From the NCBI RefSeq assembly GCF_900100705.1, contig NZ_FNCH01000001.1, positions 62,001 to 126,000 of the forward strand: a stretch of DNA of 64,000 bases, written 5' to 3'. The notes beneath the pieces were generated by a model, which had not been told where the DNA came from, searched no databases, and saw nothing but the letters and a program-made list of their open reading frames with translations. Of this stretch, positions 52,559 through 61,327 are shown in pieces. Source of the DNA: Pedobacter terrae. Its GTDB lineage: Bacteria; Bacteroidota; Bacteroidia; Sphingobacteriales; Sphingobacteriaceae. Made by a program: the position numbers and the translations under genes. The first letter of the stretch is position 1, and each line of letters begins with the position of its first letter.

Positions 52559-53416
52559 TTATTCGCGGTTTTTACGTCTAAAGTGCAAGGGTTTTGATCC
52601 GGTGACTTTTACAAACAGCCGTATGAAATAAGAATAATCATCATAACCGAGTTCATTTGCAATTTCCTTTACAGATTTGTCTGAATGGTAAAGAAGCCTT
52701 TTGGCTTCTAAAATAATACGTTGGTGTATATTGTTGGAAATTGATTGCCCGGTAGCAATCTTTACACATTCGTTAAGATAAGAAACCGACAGGTTCAGGA
52801 AATCTGCATATAATGCCGGACGCTTCACGGTTTTGTACCTAAGCTCCAGTTCCTTTCCGAATGCTCTGGCTACAATATTAAACCTATTGTGATTTTCAGG
52901 GAGATGAGATTGGGCCTGATAAAGTGAGGTGATGAATGCTGCTAAAGTATTAATGCTCTCTTTTAATGTGTTGTGATATAAGTTAGCTTCCAATTCTGTG
53001 AGAAGGGTATAAGATACAGCAACCATCTGTGATAAAATGGAGAGGGTTTCATTGCTCAGTACCAGAGCGCTTACCGGAACAAGGTTGTTCAGCATTTTTA
53101 AGTACTCTGGATGAAGGTGTTCCTCCTCAATAATCCAGGTACTGAGTTCGGCTTTTTCAAATGCGATAATCCGGTGAACCTGGTTTGGATGAAGGTATAT
53201 GATTGCAGGTGCCTGAATACTATAGGTTTGAAAGTCTATCTCAATATGTGTAATTCCTGTTTCCTGTAAAATGAAAGTATAACCATGATCACGATGTGAC
53301 CGCCGGACCTGTTCATTATCAGGGTATCCGTCAAAGTACTTTCTTAACATCATGATGCCCCGGCTAGTACCTTTAGGTAAAATGTTAACCGGGATATCTT
53401 GTACCTTTTTTGCCAT
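52559..53416 (-). CDS. AraC family transcriptional regulator
   Basis: 285 residues: an N-terminal cupin sensing domain (GYTFILQETGITHIEIDF; HPNQVHRIIAFE) and a C-terminal pair of helix-turn-helix motifs (FLNLSVSYLNECVKIATGQSISNNI, then SVKEIANELGYDDYSYFIRLFVKVTGSKPLHFR). The signature is complete. It is likely to regulate the monooxygenase gene and possibly itself. The effector is unknown. Confidence 0.9.
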   Translation of the reverse strand: MAKKVQDIPVNILPKGTSRGIMMLRKYFDGYPDNEQVRRSHRDHGYTFILQETGITHIEIDFQTYSIQAPAIIYLHPNQVHRIIAFEKAELSTWIIEEEHLHPEYLKMLNNLVPVSALVLSNETLSILSQMVAVSYTLLTELEANLYHNTLKESINTLAAFITSLYQAQSHLPENHNRFNIVARAFGKELELRYKTVKRPALYADFLNLSVSYLNECVKIATGQSISNNIHQRIILEAKRLLYHSDKSVKEIANELGYDDYSYFIRLFVKVTGSKPLHFRRKNRE

Positions 53417-53549
53417 AGCTAGAATTTAACAAAGATATCAGAAAACTCGGATCAACAACAATGCAGATATTGCTGAATCCAGGGAGAAAGGTATATTATT
53501 TTAGGTGTATGGATGCAACCAATCCGGTTCGTTTATCATCTCATTAAAT

Positions 53550-55223
53550 ATGGACAGAACAATATTTTTTGTAAAAAGGCTATCTTTCACATTAGTAGCC
53601 CTGTTTATCTTGATAAATGCAAACGCCCAGTATATTTTTACCGGGGTGGTTAAAGATTCCAATCAGCAACCAGTTCCGCATTGCTCAATAGGTATTAAAA
53701 ATAGTAAAGTGGGTACGGTGGCCGGCCAAGATGGAGTGTTTAAACTGGTTATTCCCGACAGTTTAGCCGAAAGTTTTGTAATCTTCAGCGCCATTGGTTT
53801 CAGCGACCGACAAATTAGTCCTCAGGAATTTAAAACTGGAATGGTAATCACCCTTAACGAAAAGGTATTTGATATGGCTGAAGTGGTTATAAAAGGCACC
53901 AAAATGAAGGAGCAAACGGTGGGGCAGCGATCCAGACCTATGATCACTTTTTCCAGAATGTTCGATAAAAATGTTCCAAGTATAGAACAAGGAAATATAT
54001 TTGAAATATACCATCGTACTCTACTTAAAGCCTACCACTTTTATATTATACCTAGCTCAAAATACGCTTCTATTACTTTAAAGCTTAATGTATACACGGT
54101 AAAGAATAATATACCAGACAGCAATCTTTTAAGGAAACTCATTACCTACCGAACTACTTCTATAGGCTGGCAAAAGATAGATCTTGCACCTTATCATTTA
54201 AATTTTGATGGCCTGGACCGAATTGCTGTTACCCTACAACTTGTCGATTATGTAGCGGATAGTAGTGAAAATTTTATTTTTGGCGTGTCAGCGAAAAAAA
54301 CTTTGGCTAAAGACCTGCTTTTTCGATATCAAAACCAGGGAAATTGGGAAGCCAGTTCAGGAACATTCATTGCTAATCTTGATATCAAGTACAACAAAGA
54401 TGGAAATAAAACGATAGTACAGAAAGATTTATTAGTTGAAAATAGTCCTGATGTTAAGCTGCTGGCAAACTATTATCAATATAAACAGGCAGGTGCTAGA
54501 AGTGGATATGGCAGGAATAAAAAGGGGAGTTATGTTGATGTTGATGAGGCTAGAATTTACACCGAACAGTATGGAAAGGGAGAGCCTTTGATACTTTTGC
54601 ATGGAAATAATGGTAGTATAGCTGATTTTTACCGTCAGATAACTTTTTTTGAGCAACATTTCAGGGTAATTGCTATGGATACAAGAAGCCAGGGAGGAAG
54701 TACAGATTTATCTATTGAGCCTTATACTTATGATAAATTTGCTAATGATCTTTATCAGGTGCTTACAGCATTGAATTTGAAAAAAGTGAATATCATGGGC
54801 TGGAGTGACGGAGGTAATACCGCATTGAGTTTTAATCTGGCACATCCGGATATGGTTAACAAAATCGTAACAATAGGAGCCAACCTTGATCCATCGGGTG
54901 TTTCCGATAGTCTGATGGCGTCTTTCAAAAATCAATTGCTGGCAAAAAGCCCGGCTCAAAATCCCAGATTAATTAAACTGATGTTGGAGCAGCCGAATAT
55001 TTCTCCTGTGCAATTGCGTCAAATCAGGAATCCTGTGTTGGTTGTTGCCGGAAGCAATGATGTGATTAAAGCTGAACATACTAAGCTCATTGCAGCCAGT
55101 ATTGGTAAATCTCAGTTGGAAATCATACCGCATGCGACACATTATGTGCCATTTGAACGACCAGATTACTTAAATAAACTTATTCTTAATTTTCTGATTC
55201 CTTTATCAGAACAGAACAAATAA
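53550..55223 (+). CDS. Secreted alpha/beta hydrolase with N-terminal carboxypeptidase-regulatory-like domain
   Basis: 557 residues from the ATG at 53550 (MDRTIFFVKRLSF); an earlier in-frame start at 53505 lacks a signal peptide at its front. A signal peptide ends NANAQ (about 27). A CarboxypepD_reg-like beta-sandwich (FTGVVKDSNQQPVPHCSIGIKN) spans 28-120, a middle beta-rich domain of unknown type 120-320, and an alpha/beta hydrolase fold 335-557. LILLHGNNGS is the oxyanion region, GWSDGG the nucleophile elbow, and His in HATHYVPFERP the catalytic His. Probably an outer-membrane or periplasmic esterase/peptidase. The fusion order is unusual. Confidence 0.87.
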   Translation: MDRTIFFVKRLSFTLVALFILINANAQYIFTGVVKDSNQQPVPHCSIGIKNSKVGTVAGQDGVFKLVIPDSLAESFVIFSAIGFSDRQISPQEFKTGMVITLNEKVFDMAEVVIKGTKMKEQTVGQRSRPMITFSRMFDKNVPSIEQGNIFEIYHRTLLKAYHFYIIPSSKYASITLKLNVYTVKNNIPDSNLLRKLITYRTTSIGWQKIDLAPYHLNFDGLDRIAVTLQLVDYVADSSENFIFGVSAKKTLAKDLLFRYQNQGNWEASSGTFIANLDIKYNKDGNKTIVQKDLLVENSPDVKLLANYYQYKQAGARSGYGRNKKGSYVDVDEARIYTEQYGKGEPLILLHGNNGSIADFYRQITFFEQHFRVIAMDTRSQGGSTDLSIEPYTYDKFANDLYQVLTALNLKKVNIMGWSDGGNTALSFNLAHPDMVNKIVTIGANLDPSGVSDSLMASFKNQLLAKSPAQNPRLIKLMLEQPNISPVQLRQIRNPVLVVAGSNDVIKAEHTKLIAASIGKSQLEIIPHATHYVPFERPDYLNKLILNFLIPLSEQNK

Positions 55224-55481
55224 CGTCATCGATTTGCCATAATTTCTGGCAGGTATATTTGTTTCTGTAGTGTGTTAAATTTACAGATAGGCGAAGTGTT
55301 GTGAATTACTAAAACCTTTTAAAATCTTACACAATAGGTATTGTTTTTAACCATAACAGAAAACGGTAGAACTTTGGGGTGAATGAAGCTTGTTTTATAG
55401 ACAAAATCAGGAGGAATAAAGTCGGAAAAATGAATTTTTCCAAAAACATAATTTATTGGATAGGTGTTAGGTGTACAATTT

Positions 55482-56486
55482 ATGAAAAAACACCATACAA
55501 ACCTACGTCCCACGCCCTGGCAACGGCTTGTAGAAATGCTTCATGTAGAGCGCTCTACAATTAATTACATCTTTTTATATGCCGGGTTTATCGGGATAAT
55601 CGGCTTATCTCTTCCACTAGGTACTTCGGCGGTTTTTAATCTGCTCGCCAATGGCTCTATGTACAGTTCAACCTATATTTTAATAGCTGCTATTTTAATC
55701 GGAATCGTGGTTGGCGGGATACTACTAATGGGACAACTTACCTTGGTAGAGTATTTAGAACAGAAGATTTTTATCAAAGCAGCAATTGGATTTGCCTACC
55801 GTTTGCCCAGGATCAAAAAAAAGGAATTTGAGGACGAGGATCCCAGGGAACTGGTGAATAGGTTTTTTGATGTGCTTACCATCCAAAAAGGTCTTACTAA
55901 ACTGTTGATAGATATTGTAGCATCAGGAGTACTGATATTTTTTAGTGCGATATTGCTCTCATTTTATCACCCGATATTTATTGGTTTTGGAATCTTCACC
56001 ATTGCCTGTATTGTTGTAATTATTGCCATTTATTACCGTAGGGGAGTAGAAACCAGTATTGAGGAATCGGAGTATAAATACGAGGTTGCAGCTTACCTGG
56101 AAAATGTTGCTGACAATTTGGATGCTTACCGTGGCGAAAAGCATGAAATGGATAAAATAGTAAAGATGACAGATGAAATTACCTCCAAATATGTGGAAGC
56201 CAGAAACGATCACTTTAGCATTTTGAAAAGAATGTTCGCTAGTGCAGTAGTTTTAAGAACTACCCTAATGGGGGCACTTTTGCTCCTGGGCTCATATTTT
56301 GTCGTTCAAAGAGAGATGACATTTGGGCAATTTGTTGCAGCAGAGGTAATTATTGTACAGATTTCTTATGCCGTTGAAAAGTTGATGACCAGTTTAAATA
56401 CAGTTTTTGATATGGTAACAGGCAGTGAGAAACTCGCCGTGGTAACCGATATGGAACTAGAGGAAGGAGGGCAACAGCATGATTAG
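55482..56486 (+). CDS. ABC exporter transmembrane-domain protein lacking an ATPase domain
   Basis: 334 residues from ATG 55482 (a GTG 18 nt upstream is also possible). Hydrophobic segments at about 34-54, 66-86, 145-165, 170-190 and 260-290 follow the ABC exporter membrane fold, with YKYEVAAYLENVADNLDAYRGEKHEM matching its coupling-helix region. No Walker A, signature or Walker B motif exists, and the gene ends directly at the HlyD start (8-nt overlap), so the ATPase is absent or encoded elsewhere. Part of a secretion operon with HlyD and TolC. Confidence 0.8.
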   Translation: MKKHHTNLRPTPWQRLVEMLHVERSTINYIFLYAGFIGIIGLSLPLGTSAVFNLLANGSMYSSTYILIAAILIGIVVGGILLMGQLTLVEYLEQKIFIKAAIGFAYRLPRIKKKEFEDEDPRELVNRFFDVLTIQKGLTKLLIDIVASGVLIFFSAILLSFYHPIFIGFGIFTIACIVVIIAIYYRRGVETSIEESEYKYEVAAYLENVADNLDAYRGEKHEMDKIVKMTDEITSKYVEARNDHFSILKRMFASAVVLRTTLMGALLLLGSYFVVQREMTFGQFVAAEVIIVQISYAVEKLMTSLNTVFDMVTGSEKLAVVTDMELEEGGQQHD

Positions 56487-57838
56487 TCAGACAAAAAAAC
56501 TGGTGGTGAGCAAGGTGAATGAATATGCCGTGTTATCTAAAGGGCAACTGATTTCTGTTAACGGGACCGAGGTTGCTTGGAAGGATAATGATTGGTGTAG
56601 CTGTGCTTTTTGTGATCATGTTGTTACTTCCCTGGAGACAAACCATATCAGGTCGTGGAACTGTTACAGCCCTGCGCCCTGAAGACAGGCCGCAGACCAT
56701 ACAAAACCAAATTGGCGGACGTATTGAGTATTGGGCGGTAAAAGAAGGACAACAGGTGAAGAAAGGCGATACCATTCTGGTACTTTCTGAAACCAGTCAT
56801 TCATACTTCAATCCCGAACTGCCTGAACGTTTGGATGAGCAGCTCAATGCTAAAAGGGGGAGCGAACAGGCTGCCGAACAGAAAATTTCAGCAAACGATG
56901 CCAAAATTAATGCCCTGAACAATGGCTTAAAAGTACAGCTTGATGCCGCCCGCAACTACGTTAAGCAGGCAAAAAATACGGTAACTATTGATAGTGCTGA
57001 ACTGGTGGCCGTAAAAAATATTTACCAAACCAGTAAAGTGAGGCTTGAACGCTATGAAGTAGGCTATAAAAACGGCCTTTTTTCCTTGACTGATATCGAA
57101 TCAAGAAGATTGAAGCTTGCCGAAGACAAAGCCAAAGAAGTTGCCCAGGAGAACAAACTCAATAGTGCAAAGCAATCACTAGCCAATGCCGTTATCGAAC
57201 TTGACAACATTAGGGTGAAGTACGCACAGTCTTTAGCCTCAGCCCAGTCCGACCTTAGCTCAGCGATTTCCAGTAAAGCGTCTGTAAGAGAAGAGATCGC
57301 AAAATTGCGCAATGAAATGAGAAATATCGATATCAGAAGGGGGCTTTATGTAGTGCGTGCGCCACAGGATGGTTATATTGTAAAAACATATAAAGCAGGT
57401 ATCGGCGAGAATATTAAAGAGGGAGAGTCTGTGGCAACACTTCAGCCATTATCTCCACAAGTTGCTGCTGAAATTTACGTGGATGCGATGGATGTTCCAT
57501 TGATTTTAGACAGTAGTAATGTCCGGCTTCAGTTTGAAGGCTGGCCATCGGTTCAGTTTTCTGGTTGGCCATCGGTTGCGGTAGGTACTTTTGGAGGTAA
57601 GGTAGCTGTTATTGACAGGGTAAGTACAAGTGGCAAATACCGGATTTTGGTTCGGCAGCTTGATCGGGTACCTAAAAGCGATGAACCATGGCCGATTCAA
57701 TTACGTCAGGGTTCTGGGGTGTACGGTAGGGTTATTTTACGCTCGGTTCCGGTATGGTATGAAATCTGGCGACAGCTCAATGGTTTTCCACCAAGTTTAG
57801 ACAAGGCCCCAGCAGCTGAAAATATCAATAACAAATAA
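56479..57838 (+). CDS. HlyD family periplasmic adaptor, apparent frameshift near the N-terminus
   Basis: The ATG at 56479 overlaps the ABC gene stop. The first frame reads MISQTKKLVVSKVNEYAVLSKGQLI and then diverges. From about 56553 the next frame gives LLTGPRLLGRIMIGVAVLF, then LLLPWRQTISGRGTVTALRP, the usual HlyD anchor helix, followed by EDRPQTIQNQIGGRIEYW, a long coiled coil (about 100-260) and the barrel-sandwich hybrid (YVVRAPQDGYIVKTYKAG). One surplus T in the TTT at 56552-56554 would explain the shift. Without it, translation could start at ATG 56588 with the anchor only. Length about 452 if restored. It links the inner-membrane exporter to TolC. Confidence 0.82.
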
Positions 57839-59320
57839 ATGAAAACTTACTACGCAACGCGTGCTTCAGGGCCAGGATGGCTGGTGGCATCATTTAAGCG
57901 CAATGTTTTTATAATGTTCCTGTCTGTTATGGTTTTCACTGTATCTGCCCAGCAAAAAGCAGATGCTGGCGCCCAGGTATTTTCAATCCGCGATTTGCAG
58001 GAAATTGTACTTACAGGACATCCGGTTGTTAAACAAGCTGCCCTGCTACCTAAGGCCTCACAAGCCAAAGTACTGCAATCGCTGGGAAATTTCGATCCAG
58101 AAGTGGTAGCCTCCTTTGGCAGGAAAATTTTTGGTGGCACGGAATATTATAATCATTGGAACAGTCAGCTAAAAGTTCCGCTTTGGTTGGCAGGCGCCGA
58201 TTTAAATGTTGGTTATGACCGTAATGTAGGTACTTATAATAATCCGGAAACCAGAACCAATAATACCGGGCTAACGGGTATAGGTCTAAGCATTCCGCTG
58301 GGGCAGGGGCTGTTGATAGACTCACGCAGAAGTACGCTGCGTCAGGCAAAGATTATGGTAGACTATGCGGAAGCAGATAAAATTTCGCAGATTAATGCGG
58401 TATGGCTTTATGCACTCAAAGACTATTGGAGCTGGTATTACGCTTTCGAACAGCAACGTTTTACTGCTGAAGGCGTTGATCTGGCTGAAAAAAGGTTCCG
58501 TGCTTTAAAAGAGCAGGTACTGATTGGCGATAAGCCACCGATAGATTCTGTAGAGGCATCCATTACGCTTCAAGACCGCAGGGTTCAGCTGCAGGAATCT
58601 AATGTTAAATTAAACAATGCAAGGCTGCTACTTTCCAATAATTTATGGTCGACCGATGGTGTGCCGCAGGAACTTCCTTCGCTTGCTGTACCCGAAAATG
58701 TAGCAGATACTAGGGGCGTAGTGAACAGTCTTCAGCTCGATTCATTGGTAAGCCATGCCACACAGGATCACCCGACGCTATTAAAAATCAGGAGCAAGCA
58801 GGCCCAACTCGGCGTTGAGGAAAAGTATAGACGGGAAATGTTAAAGCCAAAACTAAGTGTAAAGGGCGCCTTTTTAGCCGGTCGTAGAGATTTTTCGTAT
58901 GTAGCAGATAGCTACGATTTTCGGTTAGCCAATTATAAGGTAGGTATCGATTTTTCAATCCCTTTGTTTTTGAGAGAGGAACGTGGTAAGCTCCGTGAGG
59001 TAAAAATAAAACAGGCCGATATGGAATACGGTCTGCAGCAAACCGGTAGGGAAATCCAAACTGCTGTTTTGTCTGCATTTAACCAATACAAAGGTTATCA
59101 GGGGCAGCTTGAACTGCAAACCAGAAATGTAGCCAGCCAACGTACACTGGTTAGCGGTGAGCAACAAAAATTTGAGCTTGGCGAAAGCAATCTTTTTTTG
59201 ATCAACGCGAGGGAAACTAAACTCATTGAAATGCAGGTTAAGCGGGCTGAGCTGCTCGCTAACTTGCAAAAGGCGATTGCCGAGATTTATTATCAGGCAG
59301 GAAAACGTTTAGAACGCTAA
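57839..59320 (+). CDS. TolC family outer membrane efflux protein
   Basis: 493 residues with a signal sequence after a short basic lead (cleavage about 37, VSAQQ). The two TolC repeats of long helices are visible (FSIRDLQEIVLTGHPVVKQAALLPKASQAKVLQSLGNF at 49; LEAKRFRA.. region, then VKINNARLLLSNNLW-like stretches) and the C-terminal part (GESNLFLINARETKLIEMQVKRAELLANLQKA). Forms the outer-membrane channel of the export system. Its start follows the HlyD stop with no gap (TAA-ATG), so the three genes form one operon. Confidence 0.9.
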   Translation: MKTYYATRASGPGWLVASFKRNVFIMFLSVMVFTVSAQQKADAGAQVFSIRDLQEIVLTGHPVVKQAALLPKASQAKVLQSLGNFDPEVVASFGRKIFGGTEYYNHWNSQLKVPLWLAGADLNVGYDRNVGTYNNPETRTNNTGLTGIGLSIPLGQGLLIDSRRSTLRQAKIMVDYAEADKISQINAVWLYALKDYWSWYYAFEQQRFTAEGVDLAEKRFRALKEQVLIGDKPPIDSVEASITLQDRRVQLQESNVKLNNARLLLSNNLWSTDGVPQELPSLAVPENVADTRGVVNSLQLDSLVSHATQDHPTLLKIRSKQAQLGVEEKYRREMLKPKLSVKGAFLAGRRDFSYVADSYDFRLANYKVGIDFSIPLFLREERGKLREVKIKQADMEYGLQQTGREIQTAVLSAFNQYKGYQGQLELQTRNVASQRTLVSGEQQKFELGESNLFLINARETKLIEMQVKRAELLANLQKAIAEIYYQAGKRLER

Positions 59321-59336
59321 TAGCTATAATATCATC

Positions 59337-59819
59337 TTAATCTTTTGGTTCCCAAAGTTGAATTTTGTTGCCTTCCGGATCTAAAATATGGACAAATTTT
59401 CCGTAATCAAATGTTTCGATCTGATCAATAATGGTCACATTTTCTTTTTTGAGTACTTCAACCAGCTTTTCCAGGTTTTCAACCCTGTAATTGATCATGA
59501 AATCCTTCGCTGAAGGTTCGAAGTATTTGGTGTCTTCAGGGAAAGGGTTCCATTGCGTAAGGCCTTTTTTTGTACTGTCTGTTAGATCGCGCCATTCGAA
59601 ACTGGTTCCATACGGCGTGGTATCGAATCCCAGATGTGTTTTATACCACTGGTTAATTGCTTTAGGGTTTTTGCATTTAAAAAATATGCCCCCTATACCG
59701 GTTACTCTTTTCATTTTTTGCTTATTGCTGCTAATCATCGTACTGGCAGTAAAGCCTGAAAGAAAGGATGCTGCTAGTGTGAGGAGGATTAATCCTGTTT
59801 TCTTTACTTTAATTGTCAT
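59337..59819 (-). CDS. VOC family (glyoxalase/bleomycin resistance fold) protein with membrane anchor
   Basis: 160 residues. A hydrophobic N-terminal helix (about 8-27) is followed by a VOC domain: VTGIGGIFFKCKNPKAINQWYKTHLGF and FDYGKFVHILDPEGNKIQLWEPKD. The final His-Ile-Leu-Asp-Pro-Glu-Gly stretch carries a usual metal-binding position. The anchor is atypical for VOC proteins. Its start overlaps the AraC-GyrI gene stop by 4 nt (ATGA), supporting the chosen start and coupled translation. The enzymatic substrate is unknown. Confidence 0.85.
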   Translation of the reverse strand: MTIKVKKTGLILLTLAASFLSGFTASTMISSNKQKMKRVTGIGGIFFKCKNPKAINQWYKTHLGFDTTPYGTSFEWRDLTDSTKKGLTQWNPFPEDTKYFEPSAKDFMINYRVENLEKLVEVLKKENVTIIDQIETFDYGKFVHILDPEGNKIQLWEPKD

Positions 59820-60742
59820 TTTGCTTTATAATTTATGACTGCTTTAACGGGTATGCCAATCACCAGATCGAAATGGTTCCAGTTGCATACATTTTCCTTA
59901 TCTAAAAATATCTCTAATCCGGGTTGCGCTTCGCATTCATAATCACTATTGATCAGCCAGTTGTCGAAAAGGAAATTGATGCCTGCTCCAACCAGTTTGA
60001 TATCACCGCGCACGCTGGTAAAGGCATATTTACATGCCGGCAGAACTGTCGCTTGGACCGGGCTGTCCGGGTTTAACTTAAAATCTCCAGGCAGGGTTAT
60101 ACAGGCCTCGTAAGTATACTTCTTTTTTGGGGTTACCTCTGGATCATCTTTAGACATACCAAAAATAGTCTCCGTTTCATAAATACCCACTTCCTTTGAC
60201 CAATTGATCAGTTTTGAAAACGCTGAAATTACCACGCCCTGCTTAAACGCATCAGTTACCCGGATGTATGCAATCTTCCTTTCCTTCATTTGTTTTATCT
60301 GTACAGGAAAAAGCTGTTCCAGTTCTTCCTGTTTCAGGTCACAATGATATTCATTTACCGGCTGTAATTCTTTGCAGATCTTGCTATTTTTTATTTTGCC
60401 GCCTTTACGGTAAAGGCCCGGTGAGTTGGCAAAGTATTGTTTAAATTGGCGTGATAATGCTGCTGCGGAGGAGAAACCGCATGCTGCTGCGATTTCGGCG
60501 ATGGGTTTTTTAGAAAATTTAAGAAGTCGTGCAGCTTTTTCGATCCGCATCCTACTGGTAAAGGCATGAACGGTCTCGCCCATTACGGCGGTAAATATGC
60601 GGTGGAAATGGAATGCCGAAAAGTATGCAACAGACGCCAGCTCTTCCAGAGGAATAGATCTGTCCAGGTTTTGGTTAAGGTAGTCGATTACCCGATTAAT
60701 CCTTCGCTGGTAAATATCGGTCGATCTATTCATGCAATTCAT
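59816..60742 (-). CDS. AraC family regulator with GyrI-like effector-binding domain
   Basis: 308 residues: two N-terminal helix-turn-helix motifs (SIPLEELASVAYFSAFHFHRIFTAVMG, then KPIAEIAAACGFSSAAALSRQFKQYF) and a C-terminal GyrI/Rob-like small-molecule-binding domain (about 150-308, with RKIAYIRVTDAFKQG and PACKYAFTSVRGD). The layout matches MarA/Rob-type regulators that bind drugs. It is coupled to the VOC gene, so the pair may respond to a toxic compound. Confidence 0.9.
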   Translation of the reverse strand: MNCMNRSTDIYQRRINRVIDYLNQNLDRSIPLEELASVAYFSAFHFHRIFTAVMGETVHAFTSRMRIEKAARLLKFSKKPIAEIAAACGFSSAAALSRQFKQYFANSPGLYRKGGKIKNSKICKELQPVNEYHCDLKQEELEQLFPVQIKQMKERKIAYIRVTDAFKQGVVISAFSKLINWSKEVGIYETETIFGMSKDDPEVTPKKKYTYEACITLPGDFKLNPDSPVQATVLPACKYAFTSVRGDIKLVGAGINFLFDNWLINSDYECEAQPGLEIFLDKENVCNWNHFDLVIGIPVKAVINYKAK

Positions 60743-60775
60743 ATTTAAGGATATACTTGATAGATTTGATTTCCA

Positions 60776-61195
60776 TCAGGCCACATCGTCTGCCATTAGT
60801 TTATCCATTATTTTTTTCAGAAATTTTACTTTGTTCTTTTTTACTTCTTCGATAAATGGGGAAGATTCATCAGTATCGGATAGGTGACTGCTACCCCAAA
60901 GGGCTATTTCGATCACAGCTGGTATTAAATCAACACCTTTTTTACTCAGTTTATAAAGCCCTTTTACTTTGTTATCAGGATAAGGTAACTTGATGATTAT
61001 TCCTTGTTCTTCCAGTACCTGTAGCCTGTTGGCCAATATATTCGTCGCAATTTTTTCTTTCGCTTTTGTAAAATCACCATAAGTACGGGTTTTATGAAGC
61101 ATAAGGTCGCGCACGATCAATAGCGACCACTTGTCTCCGAAAATATCCAGCGACGAACTGATGGGGCAATCAGAACGCTTTTCATTTGTTTTCAT
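60776..61195 (-). CDS. HxlR family winged-helix transcriptional regulator
   Basis: 139 residues starting with the family hallmark CPISSSLDIFGDKWSLLIVRDLML (Cys10). The rest, TRTYGDFTKAKEKIATNILANRLQVLEEQGIIIKLPY, is the winged helix. The N-terminal Cys may be redox- or aldehyde-responsive as in HypR/YodB relatives; that is an inference. It is divergent from the NmrA-type gene, with three spaced repeats between. Confidence 0.9.
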   Translation of the reverse strand: MKTNEKRSDCPISSSLDIFGDKWSLLIVRDLMLHKTRTYGDFTKAKEKIATNILANRLQVLEEQGIIIKLPYPDNKVKGLYKLSKKGVDLIPAVIEIALWGSSHLSDTDESSPFIEEVKKNKVKFLKKIMDKLMADDVA

Positions 61196-61212
61196 ATTTT
61201 TAATAATATTGC

Positions 61213-61293
61213 TTGCATTTTGAAAGTAAATATTTATTTTTGCACGTGCAATTTGAAAGTTTAAACGTTATTTTTGACTTGCAATTTGAAAGC
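61213..61293. promoter_or_regulatory. Three 15-bp direct repeats with 33-bp periodicity (probable HxlR operators)
   Basis: TTGCATTTTGAAAGT at 61213, GTGCAATTTGAAAGT at 61246 and TTGCAATTTGAAAGC at 61279: starts exactly 33 bp apart. Between them are two TATTTTTG words (61235 and 61269) matching the -7 consensus for the rightward gene. Location in the HxlR/NmrA intergenic region suggests binding by the HxlR protein on one helix face. Confidence 0.7.
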
Positions 61294-61327
61294 AAATTTA
61301 ATTATTTTAAAATTAATAAAAGAAAAG

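Noticed and set aside
61213..61293. CRISPR-like repeat spacing in the HxlR/NmrA gap
   Set aside because: Only three 15-bp repeats with non-unique A/T-rich gaps, located between divergent genes; no cas genes or spacers are visible.
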